Part shown: piece by piece, positions 46,624 to 54,737 of the stretch
How the letters are laid out: the number at the start of each line of letters is the position of its first letter
Numbering within the stretch: position 1 is the first letter of the stretch
Source: Salaquimonas sp041736675
GTDB taxonomy: Bacteria; Pseudomonadota; Alphaproteobacteria; Rhizobiales; Rhizobiaceae
Assembly (NCBI GenBank): GCA_041736675.1
Contig: JBGSTD010000047.1
Location: 1-64,000 of the forward strand
Reading direction: 5' to 3'
DNA length: 64,000 bases
Translations under genes and position numbers: made by a program
The notes under the pieces: generated by a model
Seen by the model: only the letters and a program-made list of their open reading frames with translations
Database searches by the model: none
What the model was told of the DNA's origin: nothing

Positions 46624-48572
46624 GCCTTGGCTCCTTGCCTGTCACCTGGATGCGCTTCGGCGCGCGCCTCATCCCAAATGGCACAAAGCCTTGCATAACG
46701 CTCCGCCATTTGTCTCACCGCGTCTGCATCATTCATTTCACCTTTAAACCACGCGCGGGCCGCATCGGCAAAGATCGTGCGTCCTACTGCAAAGCCTTTC
46801 ACAAGTGGTTGTCTTGCCGCCAGCGCAAAGCTCGCAGACAATTCATCCTCTGGCGCATCAAGGCCAAGCACGACAATACCGCGCGTACGCCTGTCATTGC
46901 TCTCTATGGCATCAACCGCATTTTGCCATGCCGCATCTGTGCGGAACGGTTCAAGCTTCCACCAGTCAGGATAGACACCAGCCTGATAGAATTGCCGGAT
47001 CAGTTTCGAGGTTGTCTGATCATCAACCGGAGCGACCCTGGAGGGAATCACTTCGAGAAGAAACTCAAGATTGTTGCGGCGTGCAGCCGTGAACATGCGC
47101 TTGACGCGCGCCTCCTGCAACTGGCGCATCTGCGTATCATCATCAGGATGGCAAAATACAAGAAGCTTGACGACATTCTCGCGCGCCCATTCCTTCAACC
47201 TGCCAAGATCCTCGCCGAGGTCAGTCTCAAAATCAACCGGACGCGAGCCTGGCAGCTCGGCGGGTCGGCCAATCCACAAGCCGCTACCCGAAGCACGGTG
47301 AAGGGCAGCACGCCCGATCCGGTTGTCGCACAAGATGCCGAATCCCGATTTGCCGTCCTGCACCTTCAGGGCCGCATCAAGGCAAAGTTCCTTGAAGGCA
47401 GACCCCTTTTGCAAAGTGTAACCCTGCATTTCCTCCAGCTGCGACCGATGATCAAAGGCAAATGTGCGGATCACCGGCCAATCACCGCTGGATCTGGTAT
47501 GACGGGTCGTCGCCCAATGCACCTGTTCAAGTTCGGTATCATTGCGCAGATCAGGGCGGACAATCCCGCGTTCAAAAAAGAACTGCAATTCCTCCCAGCT
47601 TGGATAGGCGGGTGTGCAGCCGTGACGCGATACCGCGAAGGCACCGCAAGCATTGGCGTATTTTAGCGTCGTTGGCCAATCCTCGCCGTCGAGCCATCCC
47701 TTCAACAAACCGGACATGAACCCGTCGCCAGCGCCCAGAACATTGAACACCTCAATGGGGAAGCCCGGCCCGGTCTGACCATCATCAAGGCTACCTGGAA
47801 TATCGCCTTCAAAAGCCACAGCGCCCATCGGCCCGCGCTTGCACACAAGGGTTGCCGCAGAAACCGCACGCACTGCCCGCAGGGCCGCGATTGTGTCGGT
47901 AGAACCGCCTGCAATGTGGAACTCTTCCTCGGTACCAACAATCAAGTCGAAAAGATGAAGTGTTTCCTGCAGTTGCGCTGTTACTTCGGCGCTTTCGGCA
48001 AAGCGGCTTTCACCATCGCCATGCCCCAAAACTCCCCACAAATTGGGCCGGTAGTCGATGTCGAGCGCTGTCCTTGCGCCATGTTTGCGCGCCAGCTTCA
48101 GAGCCTTCAAGACGGCGCCACGGGTTTTCTCATTACTCAGATGTGTGCCAGTTGGAACCACCGAGCGCGCCGAGGCGATGAAGTCCTCGTCGATATCATC
48201 CTCGCAAAGCGCCATGTCGGCGCAGTTTTCCCGGTAGAAAATCAAGGGGAAGTGCTCTTGGTCGCGGATACCCAGTATCACCAACGCGGTCAGTCGGTCG
48301 GGATCGGTTTTCACGCCGGTTGTATTAACACCGTGACGCCTCAGTTCCTCGCGGATGAACCGGCCCATATGCTCGTCACCAACCCTTGAGATCAACGCCG
48401 ATTTCAAGCCTAGCCGCGCCGTGCCGCAGGCCATGTTGGTGGGCGATCCGCCGATGTATTTGTCAAACGATCCCATATCCTCCAGCCGTCCGCCGATTTG
48501 CGAACCGTAAAGGTCAACACCCGCACGCCCGATTGTGATCACATCCAGTTTTTTGGACAATTGTTCAGACAT
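46620..48572 (-). CDS. iolC: 5-dehydro-2-deoxygluconokinase fused to a DUF2090 domain
   Basis: 650 residues. N-terminal PfkB/ribokinase part (1-330): GGSPTNMACGTARLG and NVLGAGDGFMSGLLKG, which phosphorylates 2-deoxy-5-keto-gluconate. C-terminal DUF2090 part (about 340-640), aldolase-like in fold (KLLVFCHPDD, VLGLDAPEDELSASF), probably does the following aldol cleavage (IolJ role). This fusion is usual in alpha- and betaproteobacteria. Overlaps the end of iolG by 8 bases and iolD by 4. Confidence 0.95.
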   Translation of the reverse strand: MSEQLSKKLDVITIGRAGVDLYGSQIGGRLEDMGSFDKYIGGSPTNMACGTARLGLKSALISRVGDEHMGRFIREELRRHGVNTTGVKTDPDRLTALVILGIRDQEHFPLIFYRENCADMALCEDDIDEDFIASARSVVPTGTHLSNEKTRGAVLKALKLARKHGARTALDIDYRPNLWGVLGHGDGESRFAESAEVTAQLQETLHLFDLIVGTEEEFHIAGGSTDTIAALRAVRAVSAATLVCKRGPMGAVAFEGDIPGSLDDGQTGPGFPIEVFNVLGAGDGFMSGLLKGWLDGEDWPTTLKYANACGAFAVSRHGCTPAYPSWEELQFFFERGIVRPDLRNDTELEQVHWATTRHTRSSGDWPVIRTFAFDHRSQLEEMQGYTLQKGSAFKELCLDAALKVQDGKSGFGILCDNRIGRAALHRASGSGLWIGRPAELPGSRPVDFETDLGEDLGRLKEWARENVVKLLVFCHPDDDTQMRQLQEARVKRMFTAARRNNLEFLLEVIPSRVAPVDDQTTSKLIRQFYQAGVYPDWWKLEPFRTDAAWQNAVDAIESNDRRTRGIVVLGLDAPEDELSASFALAARQPLVKGFAVGRTIFADAARAWFKGEMNDADAVRQMAERYARLCAIWDEARAEAHPGDRQGAKA

Positions 48573-49560
48573 CGGCCAGCCTTACCGGCACCCCGGTCTT
48601 GACCGACTGTGACGCAGCCTCTGCCATGGCGAGCGCAGCAACACCGTCCTCAAGGGTAACCGGAACACTCTTGCCGTTCACAACCGCATCCACAAAGGCA
48701 GCCCATTCCGCCTTGTAGGCCGACATGTAACGCTCAAGAAAGAAATAGGTCGGCTTGGCGCCGCTGACGCCCGATGTGGTCGATTTGACCACTGTGTTTT
48801 CCAGCATGTTCTGCGCCTGCAGGAGACCTTGCGATCCAAGAATTTCCAGCCTCTGGTCGTAGCCGTAAACAGCACGGCGCGAATTCTTGATCACCGCAAT
48901 GCGTCCGTCGCCATAGGTCATCGTCACGACCGCAGTATCAACATCGCCGGCCTTGCCGATCTCCGGATCAACAATCGAAGAGCCGATGGCGCTGACGCTG
49001 ACCGGCGCATCGCCCATGATGAAATTGGCCATGTCGAAGTCGTGGATCATCATGTCGCGAAACAGCCCGCCCGATACCTTGATGTAGGAAACCGGCGGCG
49101 GCGCAGGATCAAAGGAAGTGATCGACAGCAATTCGGCCTTGCCGATCTCACCGGCCACAAGCGCCGCTTTCAGCGCGCCGAAACTCGGATCAAACCGGCG
49201 GTTAAAGCCGATCATCACCGGCCTGCTGCTGCCTGCGACCGCCTTCAGACAGGCACGCGCACGCGCCAGCGACAGATCAACCGGCTTTTCACAAAGTACT
49301 GCCTTACCAGCGGCAATGGCAGCCTCAATAAGATCAGAATGAGTATCGGTCGGCGTAGCAATCAGAACCGCGTCAATTGACTTGTCGGAAATGATCTCTT
49401 CATTGGTGCGTGCCCTGGCACCATATTGCGCAGCGAGCTTTTCGGCATACTCTGGATAGAAGTCCGAAACCGCGACAAGCTCACTTTCCGAATTGGAGGA
49501 AATCGCAGCCGCATGAACCCCGGCAATTCGTCCGGCACCTAGTAGACCAATTTTAAGCAT
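48565..49560 (-). CDS. iolG: inositol 2-dehydrogenase
   Basis: 331-residue GFO/IDH/MocA oxidoreductase; oxidises myo-inositol to scyllo-inosose with NAD+. Rossmann start MLKIGLLGAGRIAGVHA, the catalytic-lysine motif CEKPVDLSL, and MIHDFDMANF. ATG at 49560 has AAGGAA 7 bases upstream; an earlier ATG (49590) is unlikely. First gene of the iol operon; the pathway's mmsA/iolA, iolR and an inositol transporter are not in the window. Confidence 0.94.
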   Translation of the reverse strand: MLKIGLLGAGRIAGVHAAAISSNSESELVAVSDFYPEYAEKLAAQYGARARTNEEIISDKSIDAVLIATPTDTHSDLIEAAIAAGKAVLCEKPVDLSLARARACLKAVAGSSRPVMIGFNRRFDPSFGALKAALVAGEIGKAELLSITSFDPAPPPVSYIKVSGGLFRDMMIHDFDMANFIMGDAPVSVSAIGSSIVDPEIGKAGDVDTAVVTMTYGDGRIAVIKNSRRAVYGYDQRLEILGSQGLLQAQNMLENTVVKSTTSGVSGAKPTYFFLERYMSAYKAEWAAFVDAVVNGKSVPVTLEDGVAALAMAEAASQSVKTGVPVRLADV

Positions 49561-49575
49561 TTCAAACTTTCCTTC

Positions 49576-49597
49576 AATTAGGCCTTCCAATCAGGCC
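49576..49597. promoter_or_regulatory. direct repeat in the iolG leader
   Basis: AATTAGGCC (49576-49584) and AATCAGGCC (49589-49597) are direct repeats spaced 13 bases apart in the 5' leader just above the iolG ribosome site, inside an AATTA...TTAATT flank. They could be an operator; the rest of 49598-49907 shows no gene. Confidence 0.25.
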
Positions 49598-49907
49598 ATT
49601 AATTTGGGTCTCCAAATCGGATTATCGACCCTTTCTTCCAAGTACATCACGTCTGCGCCCAATCCAATAGAGCGGAAATACTGCAGTCAATGGTCGCAGA
49701 CTTTCATCACAAATTACAGCGCCATGTTGCGCTTTCCTGCGCCTTGGGAGATCTTCAATAGAATACTGTCGGGGACAAATATTCATAGCATTGAGTTCAG
49801 GTACCAGCCACAAAAATCATGATGGCTATTTGCGTAAATGTGGGGACATCCTGTTGCCGCCGAAGATTGTCCGCTTCAATCAATGTCTGAGTTGACCGGC
49901 ACGCTTT

Positions 49908-50393
49908 TCAGATCACACGATAAACGTCGATCTTTATGGACCTGCCGGCGGGCGCCAGCGATGCCACGAAGATGTTTTCACGCAGCCATTGATAGGGACC
50001 GTCAGCCACTTCAAATCGGGGGGCTGACCTGAAATAATATTCGGAAGGATCAACCTTTTCCCCGGCCCTCAAGCGCTTCATTACTTCGGGACCTGAAACA
50101 CGCAGCCCCTCATTGATGATCCGGATGAAAACGCCATCGTCCGTTCTGATCGAATAGCTTGCCCTGATTTGTGATGCGCCGTCCTTTCGAATTACTGGCC
50201 AGTCCGAACCTCCCGGGAGAACTTGTCCCGACAAGCGCTGCCCCCTTATATGACCGCCCACAATCGGTATGTGGAGCATTTCGCCCTCAAGACCGATACC
50301 GCCGCTAAGCGGCGCGTCGATATCGGCTTCAATGGAAAACTCAAACTCAAGCCCGGGTATGACCGGAACACCGGAAATCAAAATGCTACTCAT
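49908..50393 (-). CDS. DUF3237 family protein
   Basis: 161 residues, beta-rich. Family signature: SYSIRTDDGVFIRIINEG, SEYYFRSAPRFE and LRENIFVASLAP before the terminal IKIDVYRV. DUF3237 proteins are of unknown function, often next to esterases or dehydrogenases of aromatic compounds. The ATG overlaps the stop of the upstream hydrolase (ATGA). Third gene of the tetR-hydrolase-DUF3237 unit. Confidence 0.85.
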   Translation of the reverse strand: MSSILISGVPVIPGLEFEFSIEADIDAPLSGGIGLEGEMLHIPIVGGHIRGQRLSGQVLPGGSDWPVIRKDGASQIRASYSIRTDDGVFIRIINEGLRVSGPEVMKRLRAGEKVDPSEYYFRSAPRFEVADGPYQWLRENIFVASLAPAGRSIKIDVYRVI

Positions 50394-51325
50394 CGATTGT
50401 TGATATCCTTAAGCCAGGCTGACATTTTTTCCAGTTTGCGCATGCTGTCACTGCAATAATCCATTGCTCGCAGATATCCGTGAATCAAGCCAATGCCCGG
50501 ATCAAGCACGGTTTCCACCTCTGCTTTCTGCAGCGCATGCGCATAGGCAACGCCGCTGTCGCGCAGCGGATCATGCTCGGCAGTTGCGATAAATGCCGGA
50601 GGCAGGTTTGAATGATCCTTAGCTGCCAGCGGCGCAACCAAAGGGTTGGTCTCCAACTCCGATTCGTTCGGGCAATACATTCGGTTTACAAATTCCATGC
50701 CCTGCGTCTTGATCAGCGGGCCGTCTGCATTTTCCGTATACGAAGGGCGGGAGCGGTCGAAATCACAGGCAGGATATACAAGCAACTGCGCAATCAGCTT
50801 TTCCGGCGCATCGCGGAACATTATACAAAGGGCTGCAGCAAGATTGGCGCCTGCACTATCCCCGCCAATGGAGATTTTGGGTTGATCAATGCCAAGCGTT
50901 GACGCATTGGCAAACACCCATTCCACAACCGCGGCAGACTGGGTAATCGCAGCAGGAAACGGATGTTCGGGTGCCTTGGCGTAGTCGATTGAGACGACAG
51001 TTTGCCGGCTAAATGATGCAATTCGCGAAGTGATATCCCAATGGGTCTCAGGACTGCCCTGCATCCATGCGCCACCGTGCATGTAGATCAGGCAGGGTTG
51101 GCTGCCACCAGAATTATGCCGGAAAACCCTTGTGCGTACTTTGCCCGCCTCGCTGTCGATCCAGTGTTCATCCCGGCAATCAACATCCTCAGGTGTTGGA
51201 AGGCGCATGTCCCTTGCTATTACCTCAAAATGTGCGCGCCGTTCAGCAGCGTCTGCGCCTGGCGGCAAAAGTGCCCACTTGCCATCCCAAACATCGAGAA
51301 AGGCATTCAGTTCAGGATTTAACAT
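50390..51325 (-). CDS. alpha/beta hydrolase, HSL (hormone-sensitive lipase) type esterase
   Basis: 311 residues. Oxyanion-hole motif is HGGAWMQGS (HGGG-type), nucleophile elbow GGDSAGANLA, acid in ATAEHDPLRDSG and catalytic histidine in GLIHGYL. Family IV/HSL carboxylesterase acting on short acyl or aromatic esters. The ATG lies inside the end of the tetR gene (14-base overlap) with AAGGGAG in front. Context next to shikimate dehydrogenase and TRAP genes suggests hydrolysis of an ester such as a quinate or shikimate conjugate; that is inference. Confidence 0.88.
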   Translation of the reverse strand: MLNPELNAFLDVWDGKWALLPPGADAAERRAHFEVIARDMRLPTPEDVDCRDEHWIDSEAGKVRTRVFRHNSGGSQPCLIYMHGGAWMQGSPETHWDITSRIASFSRQTVVSIDYAKAPEHPFPAAITQSAAVVEWVFANASTLGIDQPKISIGGDSAGANLAAALCIMFRDAPEKLIAQLLVYPACDFDRSRPSYTENADGPLIKTQGMEFVNRMYCPNESELETNPLVAPLAAKDHSNLPPAFIATAEHDPLRDSGVAYAHALQKAEVETVLDPGIGLIHGYLRAMDYCSDSMRKLEKMSAWLKDINNR

Positions 51326-52043
51326 TCAAGGCTCCCTTGGCAGCTTCATATTTTATGCGGAATTCGGGCAGAAGGACATAACGCAAAATCATGTCGACAC
51401 AGTTTTGGCGCAGTAGTTTTTGCCCCTGGCCATCAAAAAGTGTTTCACCGAACAGTCTGGAGAAAGTGTGCTGGTTTGAAACGTTGAAAAATGAAAATGC
51501 GCTGATTTGCCAGTGAAGTTGAAGCGGGTTAAGCCCTTCTTGAAACTGCCCTGCCTGAGCGCCTTTGCGGCACAATATCGCAAGTTGTTCGATGGCACCG
51601 CTGTTGAGCAAACGAATTGAGTCCAGTTGCTCAAGATTTTCAGCGTGATGAATGTTCTCAATCATGACAAGACGTATGAAATCGGGATGGCTGACATGGT
51701 GATCAAATGTAAATGCAACGAGTTTTGCCATCGCCTCCACCGGCTGCAAATGGGCCAGCTCCAGTGCGTTTTCAGCTTCACGCACTTCCCTGTAGGCTTC
51801 CTCAAGGACTTTTTGATACAATCCGAGCTTGTCGCCGAAATAATAGTAGATCATTCGTTTGGATGTTTTTGTCTTTTCGGCAATTTCATCGATACGCGCA
51901 CCAGATAGACCTTTTTCAGCAAATTCGGACAGCGCCACGTTGAGAATATTGGCTTGAACCTTTTCGGGATTGCGCTTTCGCAGCTGTTTGTCAGCCAGCA
52001 TTCCCTCCAGCGAAATTGGTGCTTTACCCTGCATTTCTCCCAT
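51312..52043 (-). CDS. TetR-family transcription regulator
   Basis: 243 residues. Helix-turn-helix EKGLSGARIDEIAEKTKTSKRMIYYYFGDKLGLYQKVLEEAY is the canonical TetR N-terminus. The 30-residue extension before it is basic. C-terminal ligand domain contains LRQNCVDMILRYVLLPE. Divergent from the shikimate dehydrogenase gene, with two direct repeats between that look like its operator. First gene of the operon with the esterase and DUF3237 gene. Confidence 0.92.
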   Translation of the reverse strand: MGEMQGKAPISLEGMLADKQLRKRNPEKVQANILNVALSEFAEKGLSGARIDEIAEKTKTSKRMIYYYFGDKLGLYQKVLEEAYREVREAENALELAHLQPVEAMAKLVAFTFDHHVSHPDFIRLVMIENIHHAENLEQLDSIRLLNSGAIEQLAILCRKGAQAGQFQEGLNPLQLHWQISAFSFFNVSNQHTFSRLFGETLFDGQGQKLLRQNCVDMILRYVLLPEFRIKYEAAKGALNVKS

Positions 52044-52066
52044 TAAATCAACCTCTTAATTCTGTT

Positions 52067-52119
52067 TTAACTGTTTAGTACAAAATACTTGACAGTTATT
52101 AACTGTTTAGTACAAAATA
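52067..52119. promoter_or_regulatory. two 21-bp direct repeats, probable TetR operator, over a sigma70-like promoter
   Basis: Identical 21-base repeats lie at 52067-52087 and 52099-52119, 32 bases apart (about three helical turns). Each contains TTTAGTACAAAA, a near-palindrome with two mismatches. A promoter for the plus strand overlaps them: TTGACA (52089-52094), 16 bases, TACAAA (52111-52116), so the second repeat covers the -10 region and spacer, and the first sits just upstream of the -35 element. Confidence 0.75.
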
Positions 52120-52172
52120 ACTTATCAACCTTTGCAGTCAAGTGCAGTCTGGGGATGACGGGAGGAATTCAG

Positions 52173-53075
52173 TTGAACGTAACGTCGGGGAACCGGGAAA
52201 TATTCCTTTCGGAAAGCCAGCCCGTTCTGGTTGGTCTGATCGGGCGCGGTATTTTGAAATCCCGCACACCCGCCATGCATATGCGCGAAGGTCGCAGACT
52301 TGGAGTTCCCTACATATACAAGTTTCTGGATACGGATCTTTTGGAACATGCGGATCTGGGTTCGATTGTTGATCACGCCCAGTTTTTCGGTTTTGCCGGA
52401 CTGAATATCACCTTTCCCTACAAACAGGAGATTCTCTCACATCTGGATGAAGTGTCGCCAGATGCCCGGCGCATCGGCTCTGTCAACACGGTAGTATTCA
52501 AGGACGGCAAGCGGATCGGTTACAACACCGATTTTTCTGGTTTTGCAAAAAACGTCGAGATGGGTCTGGGTGACATTTCGGGAAATACCGTTCTGCTCAT
52601 CGGGGCTGGCGGCGCAGGGCTGGCGGTTGCCGAAGCGCTTGCCCAGTGCAAAGTGAAAAAGCTGCTGATCCATGATTCAGATGCTCAAAAATCGGAATCT
52701 CTTGTGAGCCGTTTTGCTTCGCAGGTCGCTCTTGAGATAGCCGACGCCTCACAACTTGAAGCGGCTGCCAAAGAGGCCGATGGCATCGTCAATGCAACCC
52801 CTGTCGGCATGGCCAAGCTTCCAGGAATGCCGATTTCCGAAGACTACATGGAGAAACGGCACTTCATCGCCGACATTATTTATTTCCCGCTGGAAACAGA
52901 GCTGTTGAGGACTGCCCGCAAGATTGGCTGCAGGACCCTTACAGGGGAAGGCATGGCAGTTTTTCAAGCTGTCAAGGCGTTTGAACTGTTCAGTGGGCAA
53001 ATTCCTGATCCTGATGAAATGAGCAAGACTTTCAAATCATTCGATGAAATTTCCGCTGCAGACGCGGCGGAGTGA
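52173..53075 (+). CDS. shikimate dehydrogenase paralogue (shikimate/quinate oxidising type)
   Basis: 300 residues. AroE-family motifs: LKSRTPAMHM (shikimate-contact region), GLNITFPYKQEI (catalytic lysine), YNTDFSGF, the nucleotide fold LLIGAGGAGLAVAEAL, and VNATPVGM. As a TetR-controlled gene beside a TRAP transporter it probably works in the catabolic direction (shikimate or quinate to 3-dehydro product), feeding QuiC. TTG at 52173 is preceded by GGAGG at 7 bases and is better than the ATG at 52155 or 52089; 52089 would start at the promoter itself. Followed 69 bases later by the TRAP genes. Confidence 0.85.
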   Translation: MNVTSGNREIFLSESQPVLVGLIGRGILKSRTPAMHMREGRRLGVPYIYKFLDTDLLEHADLGSIVDHAQFFGFAGLNITFPYKQEILSHLDEVSPDARRIGSVNTVVFKDGKRIGYNTDFSGFAKNVEMGLGDISGNTVLLIGAGGAGLAVAEALAQCKVKKLLIHDSDAQKSESLVSRFASQVALEIADASQLEAAAKEADGIVNATPVGMAKLPGMPISEDYMEKRHFIADIIYFPLETELLRTARKIGCRTLTGEGMAVFQAVKAFELFSGQIPDPDEMSKTFKSFDEISAADAAE

Positions 53076-53144
53076 AAAGGATTGAGCCCAATCCAAAATG
53101 ATCGGCCTGAAAGCCGTCAAGCGCATCAACTGGAGGATATCACC

Positions 53145-54137
53145 ATGCGTAAAGTGACCAGACTATTGACCTGCAGCGTTGCCCTGTTGGCCGTTGCCGC
53201 TTCTGCAAGCGCGTCTTTTGCCCAAAGCAAAGTGGAATTGATTTACTCCGATACTGTATCGGAAAACGACATCCGCACCAATACCCTGCGCGAAACATTC
53301 GGCGCATGCCTTGGCGATGAATTTGACTTCAAATCCTATCACGGCGCGACGCTGTTCAAACAGGGTACCGAATTGACTGCCATGCAGCGCGGCAATCTGG
53401 ACATGGCCAACCTTGCCATTTTCGATTTCTACAACCAGGTACCCTCAACCACAGTTCTCGGTACTCCATTCCTGTTCCGCGACTACGAGCACATGCGGGC
53501 CGTTTACAACAGCGATATCCTGAACCCTATGCTGGCTGAAATTGAAGAAAAAGCACAGGTCAAAATCCTTGCATTCCCTTATATCGGAGCACGCCATCTT
53601 GGCTACAAGGGCGAAAAGCAGGTCATGACACCGGCAGACCTCGAAGGCATGAAACTGCGTATGCCTCCGGGCGAAGGCTGGCAGTTTGTCGGGACAGCTA
53701 TGGGCGCTACACCTGTGCCGGTTCCATTCCCTGAAGTTTATACTGCCCTGCAGACCGGTGCGATAGATGGCCAGGACAACGGCTTTCCTGCCACGCGTTC
53801 CATGAAATTCGATGAAGTGATCAATCACATCGGCAAGACGGCACACCTGATTGCTGCCAACGAGTTCACCATTTCCCTTTCGAAATGGAAATCGTTGTCT
53901 GAACCCCAGCAGGCAAAAGTAAAGGAATGCGCCAAGAACTTTGAGGCTGCACTCGACAAGATAACCCTTGATCAGGAAGCTTCACTGGAAGCAGACATGA
54001 AAGCCAAGGGTATGGATATCTACACCCCGGACAATGCCGCTTTCCAGACCCATGTGTTCAAGGTCTATCAGGATTCGCAGTATTCCAAGGACTGGCCGGC
54101 AGGCATGATCGACCAGATCGTAGCCGTCGGCAAATAA
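53145..54137 (+). CDS. TRAP transporter substrate-binding protein (DctP)
   Basis: 330 residues with a signal peptide (RKVTRLLTCSVALLAVAAS, cleavage near SFA-QSK). DctP-family features: TNTLRETFGACLGDEFDF, HLGYKGEKQVMTPADLEGMKLRMPPGEGW with the carboxylate-binding arginine region, and GQDNGF. Binds an organic acid in the periplasm; shikimate, quinate or related acid is expected from the neighbours. GGAGG 8 bases before the ATG at 53145. Confidence 0.92.
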   Translation: MRKVTRLLTCSVALLAVAASASASFAQSKVELIYSDTVSENDIRTNTLRETFGACLGDEFDFKSYHGATLFKQGTELTAMQRGNLDMANLAIFDFYNQVPSTTVLGTPFLFRDYEHMRAVYNSDILNPMLAEIEEKAQVKILAFPYIGARHLGYKGEKQVMTPADLEGMKLRMPPGEGWQFVGTAMGATPVPVPFPEVYTALQTGAIDGQDNGFPATRSMKFDEVINHIGKTAHLIAANEFTISLSKWKSLSEPQQAKVKECAKNFEAALDKITLDQEASLEADMKAKGMDIYTPDNAAFQTHVFKVYQDSQYSKDWPAGMIDQIVAVGK

Positions 54138-54215
54138 TAGGGCGGGGGCAGGCTGGCACTGCCCCTTCCCTTTGTTCTCCTCTATCTCCTACTCCCCTGA
54201 TTGGCGAAACTTGCG

Positions 54216-54737
54216 ATGGAAACCTATCATAAAGTGAAGGATATGCTTCTGCGACTGGCAGACCATTTCGGTGCTTTTCTTCTTGGCAGCATGTTTTTTG
54301 TTTTTATCCTTCAGATCGTGTTCCGCTACTTTTTCAATCTCCCGGTAGGCTGGACAGTCGAGTGGGTCACCATCGCCTGGCTGTGGGTGATCCTCTTCAC
54401 ATTTGCATTTGTAATTCCTGTTGGCGACATGATCCGCCTCGACATCGTTTATAGTTCCATGCCTCGCCCGATCCGTCGCACATTCGATGTCATTTCCGGC
54501 CTTGGTTGTGCTGCCATCTTTGCCTGGACCCTTCCCAATGCGTGGGAGTATGTCGGGTTCATGGATATCGAGCGAACCGCTTATTTGCGCCTGCCATTCA
54601 GTTGGGTCTTCGCAATCTATATTCCCTTTCATGTCGCGGTCATTGTCAGGATGCTGCAATTGGCATGGGGCGGAATTACCGGCGGACGCCAACCCGAAGA
54701 TGTCATCATTCATCCCGAGACCCATGATTATGACTGA
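54216..54737 (+). CDS. TRAP transporter small permease (DctQ)
   Basis: 173 residues with four transmembrane helices; family segments FVFILQIVFRYFFNLPVGWTVEWV and FTFAFVIPVGDMIRLDI. Partners with the large permease. A TTG at 54201 is an alternative start. Ends in the sequence that contains the DctM start. Confidence 0.9.
   Translation: METYHKVKDMLLRLADHFGAFLLGSMFFVFILQIVFRYFFNLPVGWTVEWVTIAWLWVILFTFAFVIPVGDMIRLDIVYSSMPRPIRRTFDVISGLGCAAIFAWTLPNAWEYVGFMDIERTAYLRLPFSWVFAIYIPFHVAVIVRMLQLAWGGITGGRQPEDVIIHPETHDYD

Noticed and set aside
54487..54723. Extended N-terminus for DctM
   Set aside because: These codons lie within dctQ in another frame; the TRAP large permease starts at MIMTDPF, overlapping the dctQ stop.
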